NCBI GenBank assembly: GCA_964637705.1 | Contig: CAZWVM010000031.1 | Coordinates: 1 to 24,018 of the forward strand | Length of the DNA: 24,018 bases | Reading direction: 5' to 3' | From: CAZWVM01 sp964637705 | Lineage (GTDB): Bacteria; UBA8481 | Part shown: positions 14,335 to 21,963 of the stretch, piece by piece | Position numbering within the stretch: position 1 is the stretch's first letter | Layout: each line of letters starts with the position of its first letter | The notes under the pieces: generated by a model | What the model saw: only the letters and a program-made list of their open reading frames with translations | What the model was told of the DNA's origin: nothing | The model's database searches: none | Translations under genes and position numbers: made by a program

Positions 14335-17300
14335 AATGGCGGTTCCTCCACGAGAATCATGCTGCCGCCCGGGACGAGGCTCACCGTGAGCCCGTCGCCG
14401 ACCGACGAGAGCACCGGCGCGCTCGGAGTCGGCTCCACGATCTGCCGTTCCGACCCGATGCCGCTCACGACACCCCAGGCATACCTTGCGTTGGCGGGTT
14501 TCAGGACATCGACGTAGCGGCGTCCGCCCGGCAGGGGCAGGCGCGCGATCGCGAGGTTCCTGCTGTTGTTCATGACGACCACGACACGCCCCTGGGGGTC
14601 CCATCGCTCGAAGGCCACGACCCCCGAGGCGTCGTCGGCCAGGAGGAACCGGGCCCGGCCCGTCCTCAGGCACGGGTAGGTGTTGCGGATCGCGATCAGC
14701 CGCTTGAAGTGGTCGCGCAGGTCCGTCCGCACCCGGTAGGCCGGGTTGTCGTAGGGCATGAGCGACCCCCACCACATCGGCATCCGGTTCGTCGGATCGT
14801 CCGCTCCGTACATCCCGATCTCGTCGCCGTAATAGACCATCGGCGCGCCGACCCAGGTCATCTGGAAAACCCCGATCGACTTCAAGATCTCGTAGTCCGC
14901 GTCCGAGGGCGGCCCGGTGTCGTACGAGGGATTCTCGTCCTGGACCCGCCCCCGCTTCCACCCGGCACGGTTGTGGATCGCCGAGGCGATGCGGTCCACG
15001 TCGTGGCTCGAAAGCAGGTTCTGCAGGACGAGGTTCACCTGCGTCGGATACCAACCGAGCATCTCCTCGCAGGAGCGCGCGAAGGCCGCGGGCGAAAGAG
15101 CCGGCGTCGTTCCGCCCGGCAGGAAGAAGCCGTGGACCCGCTTCTGGAACTCGTAGTTCATCACCGCGTCGTAGTGATCGCCCTTCAACCGCCGCGCGGC
15201 GTTCTCCCAGATCTCGCCCGTGATATACGCTTCCGGGTTCACGCCCTTCACAACGCGCCGCCACTCGCGCCAGAAGCGCTCGTTCACGTTCTCCGGCACG
15301 TCCAACCGCCAGCCGTCCGCTCCGTCGGAGGGATTGCCGTCGCCGTTCGGATCCTGCCAGCGCCGCGTGATGTCGAAGATGTGGTTCCGGATCCCGGGCA
15401 GGAGCCCGTTCTCGTCCTCGGCATACTCGGGCAGGCCCGCGAACCCGGCCCATCCCTCGTAGGTGAAAGCCGGCGCACCGGGGTGGGCCGGTTCCACGTC
15501 CCATTCCTTCACGACATACCAGTCACGGTAGGGCGAGTTTCGCCCGTTCTTCACCAGGTCCTGGAAGGCCCAGAACTCCGTGCCCGAATGGTTGAAGACC
15601 CCGTCGAGGATCACCTTGAAGCCGAAATCGTGCGCGGCGCGCAGGAAGGAGATGAAGAGCGAGTCCGTCGCCGTGATCGCCCACGTGCGCGAATCCGACG
15701 TCTCGGTCTTCCAGCGCTCCTCGACGTCTCCCCTCACGCCGAAATTGTCGTCGATATGGCGATAGTCCGAGGTGTTGTACTTGTGGTGGCCGGGCGCCTC
15801 GAAGACCGGGTTCAGGTACAGGCCCGTCACGCCCAGGTCGCGGAGGTACTCGAGGGACATCAGGAGCCCCCGGATGTCGCCGCCATACATCCGGTGCCAA
15901 ATCCCGTCGCCACCGTAGAAGGCGCGGCTTTCTCCCGGTGTCCATGGCTTGAACCAGTCCCAGGTCCAGGGGGTCGAGCTGTCCGGGTCGTTCCGGGGAT
16001 CTCCGTTGCGCCAGCGATCGAGCATGATCTGGTACCAGACGACGTTCTTCGCCCAGTCCGGCGTCGGGAAGGCGACACGCACGGAACGCTGGAACGGGCG
16101 CCCCGGCGCGGCCTCGACGATCTTCGAGACCGGTCCGTCGTTCAATTCAAAGACGTAGGCCAGCGAATCCGCTCCCCCCGTCGGAACGTCGACGGCGTAG
16201 ACGTCGAAGCCCGAGCGCGAGTAGAGCCGGGCCATGGGGAGCCGCTCCGAATCGGGCCCGCGTTTCACGACGCAGAAGGCGGAGGTGAGATCGCCCTCCC
16301 GGACGCGGATCCTCACGTCGGCCGCCGAGCGCGAGTAGGCGTTGAAGAATTCCTCCTCGTTCGGATCGTGCTTCACCGCCGCCTCGAGAATGCCCGGGCC
16401 GGGGGAGCCGTAATCCTCGCCCCGCTCGCCCGCCCCGACTCCGGAATTCACTCCGCCAAAACCGTCCTCCTGCTCGAGATCCCGAGGCGCCAGCGGATTG
16501 GCGAGCCAGATCTTCCCGTTCACCACGATCTTGTAGCGGTAGACGCCCGGCGCGAGGTCGAGGTAGGCCTCGTAGGCGCCCCGCTCGATCGGCTTCATCG
16601 GGTTCGCCTCCGCGCTCCAGCCGTTGAATTCGCCGGCCACGGAGATCGTCTCGATCGTCACGCCCGAGAGCTTCTCCGGGGCATGGCTCGGATCGAAGAT
16701 GATCCTCGTCACCGCCGAGCGGCGCACCAGGACCTCGTCGATCCGCGGGTCGTAGACGATCTCCATCACGCCGGCGCGCGCGGGCGAGACGCGAATCAAC
16801 TCGCCCCCGTCGCGTACCGGGACGCGCAAGGCGGTCGAGAGGTCCGTCCAGGCGGAGGCCGCGCCGCCCTTCAGGACCGCGAGATCGAAGTTCCTCGCGA
16901 TATGGAAGTGGAAATCCTCGTGGACGATCCTGGGGAGGATCAGGCGATGCCGCCCCTCCTCGTCCATCGTCATTTCGTGAACGATCTTCGCCGCGTCGAC
17001 GACCTGGAACGAAGTGCGGACGCGGAAGGCGAGTTCGCGGTCCATTCCCGGTTCGCCGTCGTCGACCGAGAGCGTGATCCGGTAGAGACCGGGCTTCTCG
17101 GGCTTGATGATCAGCAGGGAATCCGGGCTCGCGACGGGAAAACCGGGCAGCCGCGCCTCGTCCCGGGCATCCTGCGTCCATCGGAAAAAGCGGATCGCCT
17201 GCCCGGCGCGCGGCGTCGAGGCCGAGGCGTCGAGACGGATCTCGCGCCCGAGCAGGTATTCCTCCTGCGCCTTCACCGCGGCGATCGCCTTGACGGCGGG

Positions 17301-20072
17301 CGCCGGTTCGACCCGCCACGTGTCCTCCCCGGGCAGGAGCGAGACGCGGTAGAAGGCCGTCTTCGGGATCTCGAGCGAGATGTCCGCGCCCGGCTGCTCC
17401 AGGCGCCCCGCGGGAGAAAGGCCCCGATGGACGTTCCAACCGTTGTTCATCACGAACTTGAACTTCCACGCGCCCTCCGGGAAGACCCTCGTCACGCTCC
17501 ACGTGCCGTCCGCGCCCGCCGCCATGTGCGTCGAGCGGTCTCCCGCGTTCCAGTTGTTGAAGGTTCCGGCCATCCCGACCGTCCGGAACTCCGGCGCCGC
17601 GGACGACTCCGGTTCCGCTCGACCCACGGTCCGCGCCAGGGCCTTCGGTACGACGATCGCGGCCGAACGCGGTGGCAGGGAAAGCGCGAGCCGTCCGTTC
17701 GTCACCGTGAACGCGCGGCCCGTCAGGAGGTCCACGACGGGGCCGTCGTCGAATTCGGGGGAGACGGCGAGGTCCAGGTCCGCCGCGCGGCTCGTCCGGT
17801 TGAAGGCCGCGACCGCGCGGTCCTCGAAGAAGGCGCGCACGAAGGCATAGCGGTCGGGTTCGACCAGGAGCGTCCGGCGATGCCCGTAGCGGAACGCGGC
17901 GTGCTCGCGGCGGATCTTCGCGACGAGGGAGAATCGCTCCAGGGTCTTCCGCTCGTCCGCGCTCAGGTCCGCGCCGAAGCGCATGGGGCGGCGGTTGTCC
18001 GGGTCGGCCGCGCCGGACATGCCGAACTCGTCGCCGTAGTAGATCATCGGCACGCCGTCGATCGCCATGAGGAAGGCGAAGGCCATCTTCAGCTTCTCGT
18101 AGTTCGCCGGGTTGTCCACCCGCGGCGGCCGCTCCCAGCCGACCTCCTCCTCGTCGGGTTGCTGCGGATCCGGCAGGTCGCCGTCGGCGTAGGCCATGAA
18201 GCGGGACTTGTCGTGGTTTCCCACGAGCGGCGACATGAGCGATTCCTTGCCGTAGATCCGCTCCGAGGCCGCGAGCGACGCCTCGAGGTCGGTGAAACCG
18301 GCCGTGCCGCGCGCGAAGACGCCCATGAGAGTGTCGTAGAGCGGGAAGTCGAACTGCCCGTCGAGCATCGCCGGGCCGACGAAGGACATGATGCCGTTGC
18401 GATCGAGGAAGGTCTCGCCGACGAGGTAGAGCCTCTCACCCCTCTCGCGCTCGATCGTGCGGCGCAGGTGGCTCCTCAGGCGCCCCCAGAAGCGCGGCGG
18501 GATATGCTTCACCGCGTCGAGGCGCAGGCCGTCGAGGCCGAATTCGCGAAGCCACCACTCCGTGTTCTCCAGCATCGCCCGCTCCGCGGCCGGGTTGCCG
18601 AAATCGACATCCGGCAGGAAGACGTCGAACCACGTCGTGTAGGAATGCTCGTCCCAGAGCCGGAGGTTCCGGCGTCCGTCCGGGAGTTCCAGCTTCGTGA
18701 ACCAGTCCGGGTGCTCGCGGCGGAAGGGATGCTCCTCGTGGACGTGGTTCAGGACGACGTCGGCCATGACCTTCATCCCGCGCGCGTGCGCGGCGGCGAC
18801 GAGGCGCTTCAGCTCCGCCGCGTCCCCGAACCGCGGCTCGATCTCCGTGGGCGAAACGGGCCAGTAGCCGTGGTAGCCGGTGTAGAGACGGTAGGGCGGC
18901 AGGTACTCGCGGCAGGCGGTGTCCGGGTTGCGGTTGAGCGGCGAAACCCAGATGACGTTGACGCCGACCGAGTCGAAGTAGCCGTTCTCGATCATCTCGC
19001 GGATGCCGCGGAAGTCGCCGCCGTGGTAGTTGGCCGCCGGAAGCACCTCCGGGTTCGGATCCGGGCGGTCGATGGCGCGATCGCCGTTGTGGAAGCGGTC
19101 GGTGAAGGCGAAATACATCACGGCGTCGTTCCAGGAGAAGGTCCCGGCCTGTCCGGACGGCACGAGAACGGCGTTGGAGACGAGCCCCTGGTCGTCCGCC
19201 GCGACGACGCGCACGCGCGCGTCCGCCGGAAGGGCGGCCGTCGAGAGGAGGATCTCGTTCCCGCGGAGGATCGAGGGATGGGAGACGCTCGATCCGTCCG
19301 CGCGCTGGACCACGGTCGAGATCTCCCGGATCGGCCGCGAGCCCGGAATGACGCGGATCGTGACGTCCGAACCCGCGCGGGTCCCGGCGTAGAGGACGGG
19401 CGCCGTCCCGCGCGCCGCGCCCCCGACCTCGATCTGGGAATTGTAGCCGCCGAAACCGTCCTCGACCTGGCCCGGGCAGAGGGGATCGGGAATCCACCGG
19501 CCGTCCACCACGAACTTGTAGATGTAGGTGCCCGCGTCGAGCCACGCCTCGGCCTCGTAGGTGCCGTCGCCGTCGGGGTCCGCGAGAACCGTCCGGTCCT
19601 GGCTCCAGTCGTTGAAGGAGCCGGCCACGACCGCGCGGCCCGGCTTCGTCTCGGGCCGGAAGACGAACCGGTGCTTCTGCTTCCGGCCGGCGGCCACGGT
19701 GAGGAGTCCGCGGGAGACGACGGCGCCCGCGGCGTCGTGGACCTCGAGCGGCATCTCGACGAGACCGACCCGGTTCTCGTCGATGCGGTATTTCAGGAGG
19801 TTCATCGCGGTGTCGACCGTGGCCGTATACCCGGCGCCGGGCGGCACGACGAGGCGGCAACCCGGCTCGGGATCGAAGAGACGCGCGAGGTCGATGCGCG
19901 CCTCCTCGCCCGCGTTCGCCTGCAGGACCGGGAAGGCGCCGAGCATCGGGACGGGGGACTCCGCGGCCCGCGCCGGGATTACCGATGACTGCGTTCCGGT
20001 TTCCGGCACGGCGGCACAGGCCGCCGCGATCAACACGGCGCAAATCACCATCGAACGGCAGAATCGAGTCAT
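14331..20072 (-). CDS. Exported dual-catalytic GH13 alpha-amylase/neopullulanase-type protein with carbohydrate-binding modules
   Basis: This 1,913-residue secreted or surface alpha-glucan hydrolase has two GH13 domains. Order: signal peptide about 1-21 (Cys at 19 but a poor lipobox); CBM48-like module about 130-215 (VVAGSFNDWS); GH13-A about 310-790 with ADVVLNH near 440, GLRLDAVKH (nucleophile Asp about 517), LVGETF (acid/base Glu about 551) and LVGNHDKSR (about 619); CBM-like module about 828-905 (MAGTFNNWN); PKD-like module about 925-1017; CBM48-like module about 1138-1210 (VAGEFNGWS); CBM34-like module about 1250-1335; GH13-B about 1345-1850 with ILDGVFNH near 1490, GWRLDVPEN (Asp about 1591), ITGEIWEN (Glu about 1619) and LLSSHDVDR (about 1689); C-terminal beta domain. 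Both catalytic triads are complete. The second half resembles neopullulanase/cyclomaltodextrinase types. The start has GGGGAGG upstream. The exact linkage specificity is not readable by eye. Confidence 0.93.
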   Translation of the reverse strand: MTRFCRSMVICAVLIAAACAAVPETGTQSSVIPARAAESPVPMLGAFPVLQANAGEEARIDLARLFDPEPGCRLVVPPGAGYTATVDTAMNLLKYRIDENRVGLVEMPLEVHDAAGAVVSRGLLTVAAGRKQKHRFVFRPETKPGRAVVAGSFNDWSQDRTVLADPDGDGTYEAEAWLDAGTYIYKFVVDGRWIPDPLCPGQVEDGFGGYNSQIEVGGAARGTAPVLYAGTRAGSDVTIRVIPGSRPIREISTVVQRADGSSVSHPSILRGNEILLSTAALPADARVRVVAADDQGLVSNAVLVPSGQAGTFSWNDAVMYFAFTDRFHNGDRAIDRPDPNPEVLPAANYHGGDFRGIREMIENGYFDSVGVNVIWVSPLNRNPDTACREYLPPYRLYTGYHGYWPVSPTEIEPRFGDAAELKRLVAAAHARGMKVMADVVLNHVHEEHPFRREHPDWFTKLELPDGRRNLRLWDEHSYTTWFDVFLPDVDFGNPAAERAMLENTEWWLREFGLDGLRLDAVKHIPPRFWGRLRSHLRRTIERERGERLYLVGETFLDRNGIMSFVGPAMLDGQFDFPLYDTLMGVFARGTAGFTDLEASLAASERIYGKESLMSPLVGNHDKSRFMAYADGDLPDPQQPDEEEVGWERPPRVDNPANYEKLKMAFAFLMAIDGVPMIYYGDEFGMSGAADPDNRRPMRFGADLSADERKTLERFSLVAKIRREHAAFRYGHRRTLLVEPDRYAFVRAFFEDRAVAAFNRTSRAADLDLAVSPEFDDGPVVDLLTGRAFTVTNGRLALSLPPRSAAIVVPKALARTVGRAEPESSAAPEFRTVGMAGTFNNWNAGDRSTHMAAGADGTWSVTRVFPEGAWKFKFVMNNGWNVHRGLSPAGRLEQPGADISLEIPKTAFYRVSLLPGEDTWRVEPAPAVKAIAAVKAQEEYLLGREIRLDASASTPRAGQAIRFFRWTQDARDEARLPGFPVASPDSLLIIKPEKPGLYRITLSVDDGEPGMDRELAFRVRTSFQVVDAAKIVHEMTMDEEGRHRLILPRIVHEDFHFHIARNFDLAVLKGGAASAWTDLSTALRVPVRDGGELIRVSPARAGVMEIVYDPRIDEVLVRRSAVTRIIFDPSHAPEKLSGVTIETISVAGEFNGWSAEANPMKPIERGAYEAYLDLAPGVYRYKIVVNGKIWLANPLAPRDLEQEDGFGGVNSGVGAGERGEDYGSPGPGILEAAVKHDPNEEEFFNAYSRSAADVRIRVREGDLTSAFCVVKRGPDSERLPMARLYSRSGFDVYAVDVPTGGADSLAYVFELNDGPVSKIVEAAPGRPFQRSVRVAFPTPDWAKNVVWYQIMLDRWRNGDPRNDPDSSTPWTWDWFKPWTPGESRAFYGGDGIWHRMYGGDIRGLLMSLEYLRDLGVTGLYLNPVFEAPGHHKYNTSDYRHIDDNFGVRGDVEERWKTETSDSRTWAITATDSLFISFLRAAHDFGFKVILDGVFNHSGTEFWAFQDLVKNGRNSPYRDWYVVKEWDVEPAHPGAPAFTYEGWAGFAGLPEYAEDENGLLPGIRNHIFDITRRWQDPNGDGNPSDGADGWRLDVPENVNERFWREWRRVVKGVNPEAYITGEIWENAARRLKGDHYDAVMNYEFQKRVHGFFLPGGTTPALSPAAFARSCEEMLGWYPTQVNLVLQNLLSSHDVDRIASAIHNRAGWKRGRVQDENPSYDTGPPSDADYEILKSIGVFQMTWVGAPMVYYGDEIGMYGADDPTNRMPMWWGSLMPYDNPAYRVRTDLRDHFKRLIAIRNTYPCLRTGRARFLLADDASGVVAFERWDPQGRVVVVMNNSRNLAIARLPLPGGRRYVDVLKPANARYAWGVVSGIGSERQIVEPTPSAPVLSSVGDGLTVSLVPGGSMILVEEPPL

Positions 20073-20142
20073 GGCGCAAAGCCTCCCCGAGGATTCCCCC
20101 GGGAGAAGGATATCAGAGACGGGAGATGCGATCAGTCGGTTT

Positions 20143-20164
20143 GTATCCGCCCGGGACGGAGTTC
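20143..20164 (-). promoter_or_regulatory. Candidate alternative-sigma (ECF-like) promoter of the GH13 operon
   Basis: On the minus strand GAACT (20160-20164) and GGATAC (20143-20148) lie 11 bp apart, preceded by an A/T run (CTAAAAAATGAACT). GAAC-type -35 elements are typical of ECF sigma promoters, and no sigma-70-like pair is visible here. The spacer is shorter than usual for ECF promoters when counted this way. The position leaves a leader of about 60-70 nt before the GH13 ATG. This is low-confidence pattern reading. Confidence 0.25.
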
Positions 20165-20221
20165 ATTTTTTAGCCTTTACCCCTGTCGGCTTGCCTGCAG
20201 GCGGACGGCCAGGCCGCCGGG

Positions 20222-20277
20222 CGCGGGAGAAGAAGGGCGCGACCCGCGTGCGAATCACGAATCCCTTCTCCCCCGCG
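20222..20277 (-). terminator. Long inverted repeat after the linker-containing membrane protein gene
   Basis: CGCGGGAGAAGAAGGG (20222-20237) pairs with CCCTTCTCCCCCGCG (20263-20277) with one mismatch/bulge and a 25-nt loop, 24 bp beyond the stop of the membrane protein gene. There is no T-tract directly after it on the minus strand, so factor-dependent termination or transcript stabilisation is as likely as intrinsic termination. The rest of the 20073-20301 gap holds the candidate GH13 promoter and a 10-bp palindrome GCCTGCAGGC near 20193. Confidence 0.45.
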
Positions 20278-20301
20278 CTTCGGCGAGCTCCGGAAACCTG
20301 G

Positions 20302-21153
20302 TCAGCTCGTCCAGTTCAAGGTCGCCATGTAGATCGTCGTGACGACGAAGATGATCGTGCCCGCGTAGAAGAACTTCCAGCGCATCCGGGTCTTGAAGAC
20401 CAGGCCCAGGCCGGCGAAGAAGAGGGCGATCGTGTAGTAGACGCCGACGAGGTCGAAGAGGTCGCCGTTGGTGTTGGCGATGCGTCCCTCCGCGAACCTC
20501 TTGTCCGCTTCCGCGAACATCTGTTCCCCCCGGACAAGCATCGAATCGGAGTATTCCTCGTCCAGTTCGGCGGTCAGGGATTCGAGGAGCGCCGGGTCCG
20601 GGATGTCCTTTTGGAGCGCCGGAACCGCAGGTTCCACCGCAGGTTCCACCGCAGGTTCGGCCGCAGGTTCGGCCTCCTCGGAAGACTCTTCCTCGCCCCC
20701 GGTCGCCGCCGGAGCCGCCGGAGCCGCGGGCGCAGCCGGCGCCGGCGCGGAAGCCGATCCTCCGCTTTCCTCGTCCTCCACGTAGTATTCCATCGGGAGT
20801 TCCATCGCCTGGTAGGCGATCGATGTCAACTGGGTGCTGTAAAGATAACTCGCGATTTCAAAATGCCGGTCGCGGGAAGCGGCGTCGGAGGCATCGCGCG
20901 CCTCGAGAATGTGCATTTTCGCGTTCGCCACGGCGGCGTAGTCCGCGTTCAGGAGCACCATGTCCTCGTTGTATTGCGTGGCCGCCTTCGTCGCCATCGT
21001 GTTGGCCTCACCGAAGGCGTCGAGTTGCTTGCCGCCCCACTGGCCGGCCTGTTGTCCCGCGATCGCCGCTCCGATCGCGGCCAATCCCAACAAGATGGCC
21101 GTGCACAGTTCAAAAGTGTCGAAAGGTCTATTCTCCTCGTTCTCGTCCGCCAT
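20302..21153 (-). CDS. Unrecognised inner-membrane protein with Ala/Pro/Glu linker (3 TM)
   Basis: I do not recognise a family for this 283-residue protein. Visible layout: acidic N-terminus, TM1 about 14-33 (CTAILLGLAAIGAAIAG), a helical soluble segment about 35-125, a low-complexity linker about 133-180 (Ala/Pro repeats, an acidic patch, then EPAV repeats), a second helical segment about 185-230, TM2 about 234-253 and TM3 about 259-277 ending near the C-terminus. TM1 plus a C-terminal hairpin with helical loops is similar in layout to DUF4337-type proteins, a resemblance of topology only. The ATG at 21153 has AAGGAGG upstream. It is flanked by a terminator on one side and an inverted repeat on the other, so it is probably monocistronic. 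Confidence 0.8.
   Translation of the reverse strand: MADENEENRPFDTFELCTAILLGLAAIGAAIAGQQAGQWGGKQLDAFGEANTMATKAATQYNEDMVLLNADYAAVANAKMHILEARDASDAASRDRHFEIASYLYSTQLTSIAYQAMELPMEYYVEDEESGGSASAPAPAAPAAPAAPAATGGEEESSEEAEPAAEPAVEPAVEPAVPALQKDIPDPALLESLTAELDEEYSDSMLVRGEQMFAEADKRFAEGRIANTNGDLFDLVGVYYTIALFFAGLGLVFKTRMRWKFFYAGTIIFVVTTIYMATLNWTS
20625..20672. repeat. Four-copy 12-bp tandem repeat inside the membrane protein gene
   Basis: The unit CCGCAGGTTCCA/CCGCAGGTTCGG occurs four times head to tail, in frame, encoding alternating Glu-Pro-Ala-Val and Glu-Pro-Ala-Ala units. The first two copies and the last two are identical to each other, indicating recent slippage or duplication. Copy-number change would lengthen or shorten the linker without a frameshift. 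Confidence 0.85.
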
Positions 21154-21224
21154 TTCGGCCTCCTTCTTCCCCCGCGTCCATGCTATCAGGGGTCCAACAC
21201 ACCGTCATCAGTGGCACGGGCCCG

Positions 21225-21254
21225 AAAAAAACCTCCCGGGTCGCCCCGGGAGGT
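21225..21254 (-). terminator. Rho-independent terminator of the lipoprotein gene
   Basis: A perfect 10-bp stem (ACCTCCCGGG/CCCGGGAGGT) with a TCGC loop occupies 21231-21254. On the minus strand it is followed by seven T residues. It begins 17 bp after the lipoprotein stop codon and separates that gene from the membrane protein gene downstream. This is the clearest intrinsic terminator in the window. Confidence 0.9.
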
Positions 21255-21271
21255 CGGATTCGTGCCGTGTG

Positions 21272-21727
21272 TTACTGAACCTTCTCGACCGTGGCATCCT
21301 CGGCGTTCAGGATCAGCTTGGTGATCTGGGTCAGGTTGATCCCCTTGTAGACGTGGGGATTCTCGGGATCATCGACCTCGACGGCCTTGATATCCCAGAG
21401 CTCGACATCGGGCTTGAAGCCCGTGAACTTGATGGGCGAGCTCGATCCGTTCGCGAAGACCTGTCCCGCGGGGATCATGTTCTCCTGCCAGCTGTCGACG
21501 TTGGACGGCGACATGTAGAGTTCCTTGATGTCGTAGCCCGTGGCGTTGACGAGCTCGAAGTCGAGCTGGGAACCCGCCGGGGCGGCTGCATCGGCGGCCG
21601 GAGCCGCAGGGGCGGCCGGAGCCGCCGGGGCCGCAGGAGCGGCCGGAGCCGGAGGCTGCGCGCCGCCGCACGCCGCGAGAACCGCGACGAGAAGACCCAT
21701 GACCAACAGAGCCGAAACCTTCTTCAT
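21272..21727 (-). CDS. Small lipoprotein with Pro-Ala linker and a beta-rich C-terminal domain
   Basis: This 151-residue envelope lipoprotein has a signal peptide with a clean lipobox (LAAC, Cys20). A Pro/Ala repeat linker runs about 25-50, then a compact domain about 55-148. The domain has the pattern FELVNATGYDIKELYMSPSN, WQENMIPAGQVFANG, DVELWDIKAVEVDD and YKGINLTQITKLILN, which I recall as a recurrent but uncharacterised bacterial module (tyrosine-rich first strands, SPS...W, G-x-x-L, WD-hydrophobic strand, final LTxxxxLxLN). No enzyme motif is visible. The ATG at 21727 has AGGAGG about 10 nt upstream. It has its own promoter region and terminator. The linker DNA (21594-21654) is a degenerate 9-bp repeat prone to slippage. 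Confidence 0.85.
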   Translation of the reverse strand: MKKVSALLVMGLLVAVLAACGGAQPPAPAAPAAPAAPAAPAAPAADAAAPAGSQLDFELVNATGYDIKELYMSPSNVDSWQENMIPAGQVFANGSSSPIKFTGFKPDVELWDIKAVEVDDPENPHVYKGINLTQITKLILNAEDATVEKVQ

Positions 21728-21775
21728 ACCTGTGATTCCTCCTGTCCACTCACTTCAGCGTGACATGGACGGGGC

Positions 21776-21844
21776 ATTGGATCAGCCCCCCCGTGAGTTG
21801 TCAATCTCGAAACCCCGAATAAACCCTGAATAAACCGATTTATT
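21776..21844 (-). promoter_or_regulatory. Promoter with 11-bp phased repeats and an inverted repeat upstream of the lipoprotein gene
   Basis: On the minus strand a consensus -35 TTGACA (21799-21804) is followed after 17 bp by TCCAAT (21776-21781, 4/6). Directly upstream are two 11-bp direct repeats, GTTTATTCAGG and GTTTATTCGGG (21814-21835 on the plus strand), with a third degenerate unit running into the -35. The outer repeat overlaps an inverted repeat AATAAA-N4-TTTATT (21829-21844). Helical-turn phasing next to the -35 is typical of an activator or repressor binding as a tandem dimer. The remaining 21845-21963 is AT-rich with a 6-bp hairpin near 21896-21911 and no gene I can support. Confidence 0.6.
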
Positions 21845-21963
21845 GCTGAAAGAATCGAATCATCGGGAGCAAAGATCAACCCTTCGAAGCCTTTATTTTC
21901 CGCATGGAAAACTGCACAAATCTGACCGTTCCCCGACCCCGGCGGCATCCGGCCGGCAGACCT

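Noticed and set aside
14709..19988. A 1,759-codon open frame on the plus strand antisense to the GH13 gene
   Set aside because: Its product is an Arg/Asp/Val/Gly-rich string with no domain, typical of a frame mirrored from a GC-rich gene. The minus-strand frame has complete GH13 motifs.
21594..21654. Short GC-rich repeats that could suggest a CRISPR-like or structural array
   Set aside because: They are in-frame degenerate 9-bp units encoding the Pro-Ala linker, with no unique spacers.
21724..21948. A 74-codon minus-strand ORF ending in an ATGA overlap with the lipoprotein start
   Set aside because: No usable SD, third-position GC near half, and it runs through the -35/-10 and phased repeats, so it is more likely regulatory DNA.
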